Assembly (NCBI GenBank): GCA_031283145.1
Contig: JAITCJ010000033.1
Span: 1-9,658, forward strand
Reading direction: 5' to 3'
DNA length: 9,658 nt
Origin: Holophagales bacterium
GTDB taxonomy: Bacteria > Acidobacteriota > Holophagae > Holophagales > Holophagaceae
In this document: piece after piece, positions 1 to 7,376 of the stretch
Position numbering within the stretch: the stretch's first letter is position 1
How the letters are laid out: every line of letters starts with the position of its first letter
The notes under the pieces: generated by a model
What the model was told of the DNA's origin: nothing
Seen by the model: the letters and a program-made list of their open reading frames with translations, nothing else
Databases searched by the model: none
Made by a program: the position numbers and the translations under genes

Positions 1-2
1 TC

Positions 3-24
3 GCGTTCAATTGACATTGAACGC
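3..24. repeat. Short perfect inverted repeat (hairpin 1 of 4)
   Basis: GCGTTCAA (3-10) is the exact reverse complement of TTGAACGC (17-24), with the six-base loop TTGACA. This gives an 8-bp stem with no T-run after it. It is the first of four adjacent hairpins that fill 3-147. The loop happens to match a -35 hexamer, but no -10 box lies at suitable spacing. Function unknown; the pairing itself is read directly from the sequence. Confidence 0.6.
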
Positions 25-34
25 TAAAGCGCCA

Positions 35-76
35 AAGTTTTTGAAAAACAGGGAAACCCTGATTTTTCAAAAACTT
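35..76. terminator. Bidirectional rho-independent terminator-like hairpin
   Basis: A 14-base arm (35-48, with an A-rich inner end) is exactly complementary to 63-76. Inside it CAGGG (49-53) pairs with CCCTG (57-61) around an AAA loop, leaving only A62 unpaired. A GC core with an A-run before it and a T-run after it on either strand is the classic form of a bidirectional intrinsic terminator. It probably ends transcription of a gene to the left of the window, and perhaps insulates the restriction operon from it. The upstream gene is not visible, so direction cannot be assigned. Confidence 0.65.
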
Positions 77-79
77 GCG

Positions 80-99
80 GGCGGCGATTGCTCGCCGCC
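80..99. repeat. GC-rich inverted repeat (hairpin 3 of 4)
   Basis: GGCGGCGA (80-87) and TCGCCGCC (92-99) are perfect reverse complements with a TTGC tetraloop. This is an 8-bp, almost all-GC stem directly abutting the next hairpin at base 100. There is no T-run, so it is not a canonical terminator alone. It could be a REP-like unit or one helix of a larger folded RNA. Confidence 0.6.
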
Positions 100-147
100 A
101 TACCAACTTGCAATCAAACATAATGCCGTTTGATTGCAAGTTGGTAT
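100..147. repeat. Perfect 20-bp inverted repeat (hairpin 4 of 4)
   Basis: Bases 100-119 (starting ATACCAACTT) are the exact reverse complement of 128-147 (ending AAGTTGGTAT), with the 8-base loop ATAATGCC. I checked all twenty pairs one by one. A perfect stem of this length is unlikely by chance and is longer than most intrinsic terminators. Candidates are a cruciform or recombination site, a small palindromic mobile repeat, or a strong RNA hairpin. An integron attC site was considered, but the outer ends do not match the attC core and attC stems are imperfect. Confidence 0.7.
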
Positions 148-180
148 TACTCACTTTGGAACTTACACGCCTGAACTCGG

Positions 181-213
181 CAGGTATAGCCAATCAACTT
201 TTAAGCTATCCTG
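181..213 (+). repeat. Imperfect hairpin in hsdM leader
   Basis: CAGG (181-184) plus ATAGC (186-190) pairs with GCTAT (205-209) plus CCTG (210-213), leaving T185 bulged and a 14-base loop. CAGG could instead pair with CCTG at 170-173, so two exclusive folds are possible. Whether this matters for hsd expression is unknown. Confidence 0.35.
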
Positions 214-298
214 TTAATTCAAGTGGGAGGCACAAAGTGCCAAGGCTGCGCTTTCGTTACGCGAACCGCCGACAGGAATGGAGGCAAATCGTCGTTGG

Positions 299-325
299 CA
301 CTGGCGCTGCGAGGCAGCGACAGTG
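299..325 (+). repeat. Hairpin in hsdM leader
   Basis: CACTG (299-303) pairs with CAGTG (321-325) and CGCTGC (305-310) with GCAGCG (314-319) around a GAG loop, with a single G304/A320 mismatch. This gives 11 base pairs in a 27-base span. There is no T-run after it, so it is better read as leader structure than as a terminator. Confidence 0.45.
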
Positions 326-478
326 ACTTTACGGCGATTGACTCCATTAAAAGCGGAACTGCAGGCGCAGACGAAAACCACAGGGCAGCGTACCGTTTTA
401 AAGTTGTTTCACTATACTTGGCGTCTCCGCAAAGCAATGGCAACGAATAATGGCATACAGGCATATTTAGAACTGCTC

Positions 479-484
479 GGAGGG
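479..484 (+). promoter_or_regulatory. Shine-Dalgarno of hsdM
   Basis: GGAGGG lies seven bases before the ATG at 492. It is the best ribosome site in the 5' region and supports this start, together with the typical N-terminus of the protein that follows. Confidence 0.7.
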
Positions 485-491
485 AAAGCCG

Positions 492-2918
492 ATGGCCGTT
501 AAGAAAAGCGAACTCTATTCAAGCCTTTGGGCGAGCTGCGACAGCTTGCGCGGAGGCATGGACAGTTCGCAATATAAAGATTATATTCTGACGCTCTTGT
601 TCGTAAAGTACGTTTCGGACAAATACCAGGGCGTCGCCTACGGCGACATAGACGTGCCGGAGGGCGGCGGCTTCGGCGATATGCTTGCGCTTATTGGCAG
701 CAAGAACATCGGCGAGGGAATGGATAAAATTATCGCCCGCCTTGCCCAAGCCAACAACCTCAGGGGTGTGATAGACAACGCGCATTTCAACGACGAGGAC
801 AAGCTCGGCAAGGGCAAGGAAATGGTTGATAAGCTGAGCGAATTGCTCGGCATCTTCCGCGACCAAATGCCGGATTTCTCGAAAAACCGCGCCGACGACG
901 ACGACATTATCGGCGATGCTTATGAGTATCTCATGCGGAATTTTGCTACAGAGAGCGGCAAGAGCAAAGGGCAGTTCTACACCCCCGCCGAGGTTTCGCG
1001 CATCCTTGCCAAAGTCGTGGGTATTGAACACGCTCATAGCGGCGATGTGACCTTGTACGACCCTGCCTGCGGTTCCGGCTCGCTTATAATCCGCGCCGCG
1101 GAAGCCGCGCCTGTGGATGTCGCCATTTACGGTCAAGAAAAGGAAATCACGACCGCCGGCCTCGCCCGTATGAACCTTGTTTTGCATAATCTGGCTACGG
1201 CAGAGATCAAGGGCGGCTACAGCACATTCTCCGACCCGCAGTATAAGAATAAAGACGATGACGGCGTACTGCGGCTATTCGATTTCGCCGTGGTCAATCC
1301 CCCATTCTCGGATAAAAACTGGACGCATGGCTTGAAAGAATACGGACGTTTCGACGGTTACGGCGACAGGCCGCCCCAGAAGAACGGGGATTTCGCTTGG
1401 TTGCTCCACATAATCAAGTCGCTGAAACGAAACGGCAAGGCGGCGGTCATACTGCCCCTCGGCGGTTTGTTTCGCGGCAACGCCGAGGCGGCCATACGCC
1501 GGTCTCTCATAGACCGGGGGCTTATCAAGGGCATCATAGGTTTGCCCGCCAACCTTTTTTATGGCACGGGCATCCCCGCTTGCATTATCGTCATTGACAA
1601 GGAAAACGCCGACGAGCGGGACGGCGTCTTTATGATTGACGCGAGCCGGGACTTCATCAAGGACGGCAACAAGAATCGTTTGCGCGAACGCGATGTCTAC
1701 AAGATTACGACGGTATTCAATCAACGGCTGGAACTGCCTAAATACTCCCGCTTTGCGCCAAACAGCGAGATAAAGGATAAAAACGCGTATAATCTCAACA
1801 TTCCGCGCTATATCAACAGCAGCGCGGTCGAAGACTTGCAGAGCATTGAAGGGCACCTGAACGGCGGGATACCGATCATAGACGTGGAGAGCCTGCAAGC
1901 CTATTGGGAGACGTTTCCAAATCTAAGAGATCAGTTGTTCACGCCTTATCGCGCCGGTTTTGAATCCCTGAAAATCGGTATGGACAAGGTGCGTGACACC
2001 ATCTTTGACGACGCGGAATTTTCCTCGTACGCCGACACCGTTGAAACAGCATTTAGAAAGTGGAAAACTGGCGTGGACGGCAAACTCCGCGCCATTGACA
2101 GTAAGACGAAGCCAAAACTGATAATTGCCGAAATCGCCGAGGAAATTCTCACCTGTTTCGAGCTTGTCGCCCTCGTGGACAAATACGACGTCTTTGAGGC
2201 GCTGATGTCCTATTGGAACGAAACGATGGCTGATGACGTGTATATGCTGGCGCAAGACGGATGGGGCGCAATCCGTGACATAGAAGTGTTTAAAAAAACA
2301 ACCGAGAACAAGAAAACAGGCGCGAAAACAGAAAAGGAGACGGGCTGGAACGGCAGGCTCGCGCCGAAAGCCCTTGTAACAGAGATGTTCTTTGACGCCG
2401 AGCAGAAAGCCGTTGACGATAAGGAAACCGTCATCGCGGCGGCGCAGGCTGAACTTGATGAAATGATTGAGAACGCCGACGAGGATTCCGCGATTAACGA
2501 TGTACTGAAAGGCAACGGCGGCTTGGACAAGCCGGGGCTGAAAAAAGCGTTGAAAGATAAATGCTTGAGCGCGGACGACAGGGATGTTTTGCAAAAGTTG
2601 CAGGATTTGGTCACGCGGGCTGACGACGGCGCAAAGACGTTAAAAGACCTCCGCGCCGCCCTCGACAAAAAAGCCCGCGAACAATACTCCAAACTGACCG
2701 ATGACGAGTGCCTGGAGCTTCTGCTTGAACGCAAATGGTATCGCACGATTCTAAACGACATATACTCACTTTATTCTGCGGTGAGCCATCGCATCGCCGA
2801 CCGGGTGAACGAACTCGGCGCGCGTTATGAACTTACCCTGCCGGAACTAGAGTCTGAGGTTTCGCGGCTCGAAGGCAAGGTCAAATCCCATTTGGAAAGG
2901 ATGGGGGTTGCATGGTGA
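492..2918 (+). CDS. hsdM: Type I restriction-modification methyltransferase subunit HsdM
   Basis: This is the adenine-N6 DNA methyltransferase of a Type I system; with HsdS it methylates the target and it is also a structural part of the restriction complex. The 808-residue product begins with an HsdM_N-type helical domain (about 1-145, including the stretch LTLLFVKYVSDKY) followed by an N6_Mtase domain. SAM motif I is DPACGSGS at residues 190-197, preceded by GQFYTP (160-165), and the catalytic motif IV is NPPF at 269-272. Both are intact, so the enzyme should be active. It is longer than classical HsdM (about 500 residues). The extra C-terminal part from about 480 is charged and helical, with coiled-coil-like segments (about 640-808), and probably contacts HsdS or HsdR. 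The start has a GGAGGG site. Its last 7 bp overlap hsdS. Confidence 0.95.
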   Translation: MAVKKSELYSSLWASCDSLRGGMDSSQYKDYILTLLFVKYVSDKYQGVAYGDIDVPEGGGFGDMLALIGSKNIGEGMDKIIARLAQANNLRGVIDNAHFNDEDKLGKGKEMVDKLSELLGIFRDQMPDFSKNRADDDDIIGDAYEYLMRNFATESGKSKGQFYTPAEVSRILAKVVGIEHAHSGDVTLYDPACGSGSLIIRAAEAAPVDVAIYGQEKEITTAGLARMNLVLHNLATAEIKGGYSTFSDPQYKNKDDDGVLRLFDFAVVNPPFSDKNWTHGLKEYGRFDGYGDRPPQKNGDFAWLLHIIKSLKRNGKAAVILPLGGLFRGNAEAAIRRSLIDRGLIKGIIGLPANLFYGTGIPACIIVIDKENADERDGVFMIDASRDFIKDGNKNRLRERDVYKITTVFNQRLELPKYSRFAPNSEIKDKNAYNLNIPRYINSSAVEDLQSIEGHLNGGIPIIDVESLQAYWETFPNLRDQLFTPYRAGFESLKIGMDKVRDTIFDDAEFSSYADTVETAFRKWKTGVDGKLRAIDSKTKPKLIIAEIAEEILTCFELVALVDKYDVFEALMSYWNETMADDVYMLAQDGWGAIRDIEVFKKTTENKKTGAKTEKETGWNGRLAPKALVTEMFFDAEQKAVDDKETVIAAAQAELDEMIENADEDSAINDVLKGNGGLDKPGLKKALKDKCLSADDRDVLQKLQDLVTRADDGAKTLKDLRAALDKKAREQYSKLTDDECLELLLERKWYRTILNDIYSLYSAVSHRIADRVNELGARYELTLPELESEVSRLEGKVKSHLERMGVAW

Positions 2919-4177
2919 CAAGTTGGAATGAAAAAAAGCTTGGTGATATTTCTGAAATCCGTATGTGCAAAAGAATATTCGCCAACCAGACAACGCCTAC
3001 AGGTGAGATACCATTCTTTAAGATTGGCACGTTCGGAAAAGAACCTGATGCCTATATTTCTCGTTCACTTTACGATGAGTACAGGAGCAAGTACTCATTT
3101 CCTTGCAAAAGGGATATTTTGCTTTCCGCTGCGGGAACACTTGGACGTACTGTTGTTTATGACGGCAAGCCTGCATACTTTCAAGATTCAAATATTGTTT
3201 GGCTTGAAATAGACCAGAGCCAAATATGTAACGAATATCTGAACCATTGCTATCAGGTTATGAAGTGGGCTTCGCCAGAGGGAAGTACTATTTCAAGACT
3301 TTATAACGGCATTATTCGTGACACAGATATAAAGCTCCCGCCCCTCTCAGAACAACGCCGCATAGCCGAAGTCCTCTCGGACACGGACGCGCTCATTGCC
3401 GCTATGGAGAAGCTCATAGCCAAGAAACGTGCCATCAAGCAGGGCGCGATGCAGGGACTGCTCACGGGCAGGCTGAGGCTACCGGGGTTTGAGGGGGAGT
3501 GGGTAGAGACCACGCTTGGGTCTATCGGGGACTTCTCCAAAGGTCGAGGAATAAGCAAAGACGAGGCTCATAGTGGCAAGATTCCCTGTGTGCGGTATGG
3601 TGAGATATATACACATCACAACGATTACGTTAAGGAATTCAATTCGTATATTTCTGAGGAAGTTGCTGAGAGTTCCAGGTATTTACGAATAGGTGAACTA
3701 CTTTTTGCTGGCTCGGGCGAAACAAAAGAGGAAATTGGCAAATGTGTAGCTTTTACAAATCAATGTGAAGCCTATGCAGGTGGAGATATTATAATTCTAA
3801 CACTGAGAATAGAAGCTGATAGCTTGTTTTTAGGTTTTTATTTAAACTCAAGACCTATTGCGGAGCAGAAAGCAAGTCGAGGTCAAGGCGATGCGATTGT
3901 TCATATTTCAGCAGCATCGTTGGCTGAAATTGAAATCCAACTACCCGCATTTTCAGAGCAAACCGCCATCGCCGAAATCCTCTCCGACATGGACGCTGAA
4001 ATTGACGCGCTGGCGGCGAAGCTGAGCAAACTGCGGAACATCAAGCAAGGGATGCTGTCCGAACTGCTGACGGGCAGGATAAGGCTTGTGGAAGAGAAAA
4101 TGCCATTGCTGAGGGTAGCGGAAGAACAGGCTGAATACCATGCCGCAAGGAGGGAACTGACCGATGCCGAAGATTAA
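2912..4177 (+). CDS. hsdS: Type I restriction-modification specificity subunit HsdS
   Basis: HsdS chooses the DNA sequence recognised by the whole complex. The 421-residue product has the standard two-half layout: TRD1 (about 1-141), a central conserved helix (about 142-190, with LPPLSEQRRIAEVLSDTD), TRD2 (about 195-342) and a second conserved helix (about 343-393, with LPAFSEQTAIAEILSDMD). Each helix ends in LLTGR followed by a hydrophobic run. Both halves are complete, so a bipartite target is expected; its sequence cannot be read from here. The two TRDs are clearly more AT-rich than the helices, which fits exchange of TRDs by recombination. A C-terminal tail of about 28 charged residues follows. 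ATG lies within the end of hsdM (7-bp overlap) and the stop lies 14 bp inside hsdR, which implies translational coupling. Confidence 0.95.
   Translation: MVTSWNEKKLGDISEIRMCKRIFANQTTPTGEIPFFKIGTFGKEPDAYISRSLYDEYRSKYSFPCKRDILLSAAGTLGRTVVYDGKPAYFQDSNIVWLEIDQSQICNEYLNHCYQVMKWASPEGSTISRLYNGIIRDTDIKLPPLSEQRRIAEVLSDTDALIAAMEKLIAKKRAIKQGAMQGLLTGRLRLPGFEGEWVETTLGSIGDFSKGRGISKDEAHSGKIPCVRYGEIYTHHNDYVKEFNSYISEEVAESSRYLRIGELLFAGSGETKEEIGKCVAFTNQCEAYAGGDIIILTLRIEADSLFLGFYLNSRPIAEQKASRGQGDAIVHISAASLAEIEIQLPAFSEQTAIAEILSDMDAEIDALAAKLSKLRNIKQGMLSELLTGRIRLVEEKMPLLRVAEEQAEYHAARRELTDAED
3347..3481 (+). repeat. hsdS conserved spacer repeat, copy 1
   Basis: This encodes SEQRRIAEVLSDTDALIAAM and on to the LLTGR motif. 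It is homologous to the copy at 3953-4087 and forms the first long helix separating the two TRDs. My hand count for the line 3421-3480 is 38 G+C of 60, much higher than the TRD segments. Such paired repeats are typical crossover points for swapping half-specificities. Confidence 0.7.
3953..4087 (+). repeat. hsdS conserved spacer repeat, copy 2
   Basis: This encodes SEQTAIAEILSDMDAEIDAL through LLTGR and has the same length (135 bp) as copy 1 at 3347-3481. The two are similar in protein and partly in DNA (for example ACGGGCAGG in both) but diverged enough that frequent slippage between them looks unlikely. Confidence 0.7.
4147..4154 (+). promoter_or_regulatory. Shine-Dalgarno of hsdR, inside hsdS
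   Basis: AAGGAGGG lies nine bases before the ATG at 4164 and within the last codons of hsdS. It is strong, and it fixes the hsdR start despite the 14-bp overlap with hsdS. Confidence 0.75.
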
Positions 4178-7100
4178 CGAAACCGAGCGCAAGACGCAAG
4201 ACCGCGCGCTTGCTATATTTTGTCCCAAATCATTAAACAACGTATCGCGACCAACCTCATATTTATATGTCGCGGAAGAATCTATACCATATCGCGCGCA
4301 ACACATAACAGCTACGCTGGACTATGCCTATTACGGCGACTTGCGCGGGCAAATCAACACAAACGTAATGACAGATAAGCTGACCGCCTGGCTCACTTCG
4401 CCCAAGGGCGGCAGCCACAGCCAAGCCATCGCGGATAAAGCCGTGTTTGAACTCGTACAGGCGGCGGGCAACTTGCAGCAGGGGCTGTACAAAGCGAATC
4501 AGGACGTCTATTCAATGCTGAAATATGGCGCGAAAGTCCACGAGAACCCCGGAGAACCCGACAAGACAGTATATTTCATAGATTGGGAACATTCCCACAA
4601 TAACGAGTTTGCCGTCGCCGAGGAAGTAACGATTAAGTCCGGCAACGAACGCCGCCCTGATATTGTCATCTATATCAACGGCATTGCTGTCGCGGTAATT
4701 GAACTGAAAAAATCCACCGTGTCCGTGTCGCGGGGCATACGGCAAAACCTGTCGAATCAGCGTGAGGATTTCAACAAACCGTTCTTTACAACCATACAAT
4801 TTATCATGGCGGGCAACACCAGCGAGGGGCTTCGCTATGCCACCATTGAAACGCCGGAGAAATACTACCTTGAGTGGAAAAATGATGCCGTCAACACCAA
4901 GGCGCAGCCTTTGGATGAAGTCTCCCTCGACATCCTGGAAAGATGCGAGAGCCTGCCCGACAAGCTCGACTGGCAACTGTTCAGCATGTTCCAGAAGCGG
5001 CGGTTCCTCGACCTCCTCCATAATTTCATTGTTTTTGACGGCGGAATCAAGAAAATGTGCCGACATAATCAATATTTCGGCGTAAAAAAAGCTCAGATAA
5101 AGCTCGGCGGGAATCAGGGCGGCATCATCTGGCACACTCAGGGCAGCGGCAAGACACTGACTATGGTGTGGCTGTCAAAATGGATACTCGCCAACAACCC
5201 GGACGCCCGCGTCCTAATCGTCACCGACCGCGACGAGCTTGACGAGCAGATGGAGAAGGTATATAAAGGCGTGGACGAGCAGGTATACCGCGTGACTTCC
5301 TGCGCCGACCTTGTGAAGCGTCTGGGCAATACAGAAAAGCGTCTAATATGTACGCTGATTCATAAATTCGGCGTCCGTACCAATTCGGAACCCAGCGAAG
5401 ATCAGTCAAAAAAGTCTATTGAACAATTCATCCGCGAACTGCGGGCCGCCCTGCCGCCGAATTTCAAGGCAAAAGGCGATTTCGTCGTCTTTGTAGACGA
5501 ATGCCATAGGACGCAGAGCGGCCTGCTGCATGAAGCAATGAACGCGATTTTGACAAACGCCATTTTCATAGGCTTTACAGGAACGCCCCTGCTTGTAAAA
5601 GACAAGAAAGCTAGCATTGAGGTGTTCTCGCCGGGCTACATTCACACCTATAAATACGATGAAGCCGTTGCCGATGGCGTAGTGCTTGACCTGCGCTATG
5701 AAGCCCGCGACATTGAACAGATAATCACGGTGCATGACAAGATTGACCAGTATTTTGAAGCTAAGACCCGAGGGCTTAACGACGCCGCGAAAGCGAAACT
5801 CAAATCAAAATGGGGCAATATTCAAAAAGTGTATAGCTCCCGAAAGCGGCTTGAAGTCATAGCGGAGGACGTTATCGCCGATTTCGACATAAAGAGCCGT
5901 CTTGCTGATGGAAACGGCAACGCTTTGCTTGTGGCGGACTCCATCTACTCCGCTTGCAAGTATTATAAGATATTCCAGTCTAGCGGATTTAAGCAGTGCG
6001 CCATTGTCACGTCTTACGAGCCGCGCCCCGGCAATCTTCGCTCTGAAGCCGAAGATGCGGAAGAATCTGAGATATACGAAATTTATACACAGATGCTAAA
6101 CGGGCAGACCCCGGAAGATTTTGAACAAGAATCAAAGCGCAAATTTATTAAGGAACCGGCGCAGATGAAACTCATCATCGTCGTTAACAAATTACTTACC
6201 GGCTTTGACGCGCCGCCATGTACCTACCTTTACATCGACAGGCGGATAAGCGACCACGCCTTGTTTCAAGCAATATGCCGCGTCAATCGGCTGGATGGAG
6301 AGGAAAAAGACTTTGGATACATCGTGGACTACAAGCAATTGTTCGGTGATTTGGCAAACGCTCTGAACAAATATACGTCCGGCGCGTTTGAGGAGTATGA
6401 CGCAGAGGATATTGATGGTTTGATAAAAGACCGTCTCGGCGAAGCGCGAAAATATCTTGACTCCGCTCTTGAGGAACTAGAAGACCTTTGCGGCGGCGTT
6501 AAGGCTCCGCGAGACGAGATTGACTATATCCACTATTTTTGTGGCGAAGACGGCGTAAGCGGCATAGACGATGAATCCTGCTCCCGCAGCCGCGAAAAGT
6601 TGTACAGATTAGTGAATCGGCTTGTCCGCGCTTACGCGGAAATAAAAGGCGAAATGAGCGAGGCTGGGTATACTGCCGCCGAACAAGCGGACATTGACAA
6701 AAAAGTTATTTTCTACATCGCGTTAAAGAAAACCATCGGCAATGCCAGCGGCGACTTCATTGATTTGAAGTCTTATGAGCCGGATATGCGCCGCCTCGTC
6801 GACACCTATATCAAAGCGAACGACAGCAGGAAAATCGGCGAGTTTGACGATTTCACGCTGCTTGACTTTGTGGAGACGCAAGGTGAGCGGCTTGCCGGAA
6901 AAGGCAGGGAAGCTGCTGCCGAAGCCATTGAGAACAACATCAGAAAAAAGGTAGTGGAAAAGAAACTTATCAACCCAAAATACTACGCGAATATGTCAGC
7001 TATCCTTGACGAACTCATCAAAGCTCGGCGCGAGGGCGCGATTGCTTATGAAATGCTGTTGAAAAAATATACTGAGATGGTCAAGAACACCGAGAATCCT

Positions 7101-7373
7101 GAAAATAATCCGCGATACCCTGCAAGCATACGGCACAGCGCGGCGCTCCGCGCATTATTCGATAATTGCGGAGAGGACGAGAAGCTGGCGCTTGCCCTTG
7201 ATAAAGCAGTTCGAGAAAGCAAGCTGGCTGATTTCCGGCACCACCCTGTCAGAGAGCTCAAGATAAAGCAGGCGCTGCTTTCCGTATTGAAAGACAGGTT
7301 CGCGACAGAGAAAGAAGCAAAGGACGAGGTTGAGCGTGTTTACAGCATTGTCGCGGAACAAGGAGAATATTAG
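4164..7373 (+). CDS. hsdR: Type I restriction endonuclease/translocase subunit HsdR
   Basis: HsdR joins HsdM and HsdS to make the restriction complex, pumps DNA with ATP and cuts unmethylated DNA. The product has 1069 residues, the usual size. The N-terminal nuclease (HSDR_N) shows the PD...ELK signature: D166 in RRPDIVIY, then E180 and K182 in IELKKS. The SF2 motor follows: Walker A HTQGSGKT (324-331), DECH box (445-448), FTGTP (471-475), LLTGFDAP (677-684) and QAICRVNR (702-709). A C-terminal helical part (about 730-1069) probably docks on the methyltransferase. All key residues are present, so I predict an active enzyme. The oddity is residues about 20-51: related proteins run almost directly from the ALAIF-like segment to the LDYAYYGDL-like segment, whereas here about 30 extra residues lie between them. 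The start is fixed by AAGGAGGG nine bases upstream. Confidence 0.95.
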   Translation: MPKINETERKTQDRALAIFCPKSLNNVSRPTSYLYVAEESIPYRAQHITATLDYAYYGDLRGQINTNVMTDKLTAWLTSPKGGSHSQAIADKAVFELVQAAGNLQQGLYKANQDVYSMLKYGAKVHENPGEPDKTVYFIDWEHSHNNEFAVAEEVTIKSGNERRPDIVIYINGIAVAVIELKKSTVSVSRGIRQNLSNQREDFNKPFFTTIQFIMAGNTSEGLRYATIETPEKYYLEWKNDAVNTKAQPLDEVSLDILERCESLPDKLDWQLFSMFQKRRFLDLLHNFIVFDGGIKKMCRHNQYFGVKKAQIKLGGNQGGIIWHTQGSGKTLTMVWLSKWILANNPDARVLIVTDRDELDEQMEKVYKGVDEQVYRVTSCADLVKRLGNTEKRLICTLIHKFGVRTNSEPSEDQSKKSIEQFIRELRAALPPNFKAKGDFVVFVDECHRTQSGLLHEAMNAILTNAIFIGFTGTPLLVKDKKASIEVFSPGYIHTYKYDEAVADGVVLDLRYEARDIEQIITVHDKIDQYFEAKTRGLNDAAKAKLKSKWGNIQKVYSSRKRLEVIAEDVIADFDIKSRLADGNGNALLVADSIYSACKYYKIFQSSGFKQCAIVTSYEPRPGNLRSEAEDAEESEIYEIYTQMLNGQTPEDFEQESKRKFIKEPAQMKLIIVVNKLLTGFDAPPCTYLYIDRRISDHALFQAICRVNRLDGEEKDFGYIVDYKQLFGDLANALNKYTSGAFEEYDAEDIDGLIKDRLGEARKYLDSALEELEDLCGGVKAPRDEIDYIHYFCGEDGVSGIDDESCSRSREKLYRLVNRLVRAYAEIKGEMSEAGYTAAEQADIDKKVIFYIALKKTIGNASGDFIDLKSYEPDMRRLVDTYIKANDSRKIGEFDDFTLLDFVETQGERLAGKGREAAAEAIENNIRKKVVEKKLINPKYYANMSAILDELIKARREGAIAYEMLLKKYTEMVKNTENPENNPRYPASIRHSAALRALFDNCGEDEKLALALDKAVRESKLADFRHHPVRELKIKQALLSVLKDRFATEKEAKDEVERVYSIVAEQGEY
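4221..4316 (+). other. In-frame insertion near the HsdR N-terminus, possibly a palindromic element
   Basis: Codons 20-51 of hsdR (CPKSLNN... to ...QHITAT) break what is normally a near-continuous block, RALAIF then LDYAYYGDL. The DNA contains CGCGAC (4246-4251) and GTCGCG (4269-4274) as an inverted repeat, with CATAT/ATATG (4258-4262, 4265-4269) inside it. The heptamer CGCGCGC occurs at 4203-4209 and again at 4293-4299, exactly 90 bp (30 codons) apart, which could be a direct repeat at a target site or chance. The frame stays open. That it is an insertion comes from my memory of family sequences, not from an alignment; exact edges are uncertain. Confidence 0.5.
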
Positions 7374-7376
7374 ACC

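Larger units (their letters stand above)
148..491 (+). other. Long leader upstream of hsdM, no convincing gene
   Basis: This stretch has no gene I can defend. All three forward frames stay open for a while (223-450 from GTG, 278-502 from ATG, and one ending at 326), but none has both a good Shine-Dalgarno and a recognisable product. It carries several hairpins: 181-213, 229-241 (GGCAC/GTGCC around AAA) and 299-325. A -10-like TATACT lies at 413-418 without a matching -35, so I do not call a promoter. A 21-codon frame (437-502, beginning MATNNGIQ) ends 11 bases inside hsdM. The region may be a 5' UTR with structure, or a remnant of an older gene or repeat. Confidence 0.5.

Noticed and set aside
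11..39. TTGACA in the loop of hairpin 1 as a -35 promoter box
   Set aside because: The hexamer 17 bases downstream is AAAGTT, not a -10, and the terminator-like hairpin follows at once.
100..147. Integron attC site
   Set aside because: The stem is perfect with no extrahelical bases, and its ends do not fit the attC core consensus; no integrase or cassette array is visible.
413..418. TATACT as the -10 of the hsd operon promoter
   Set aside because: No -35-like hexamer at 15-19 bases upstream and no TGn extension; it may still be a weak promoter but cannot be supported.
223..450. 75-codon GTG-start frame as a gene
   Set aside because: Composition is unremarkable, no ribosome site lies at the right spacing, no product is recognised, and other frames are equally open.
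278..502. 74-codon ATG-start frame overlapping the start of hsdM
   Set aside because: No usable Shine-Dalgarno for ATG 278 and no recognisable product. The shorter internal start at 437 is only raised as a possible leader peptide.
519..1187. Long reverse-strand frame (222 codons) antisense to hsdM
   Set aside because: It shadows the well-supported hsdM; the GC-rich codon pattern opens the opposite strand. The same holds for the reverse frames at 1275-1898, 1923-2594 and 4512-5135.
3347..4087. Phase-variable hsdS inversion system
   Set aside because: The two conserved repeats are in direct orientation and diverged, and no second hsdS, partial hsdS or recombinase is in the window.
4212..4314. 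GCTA copies at 4212 and 4311 as the target duplication of the hsdR insert
   Set aside because: Four bases are too short to be meaningful, and excising between them would leave the N-terminal block several residues too short.
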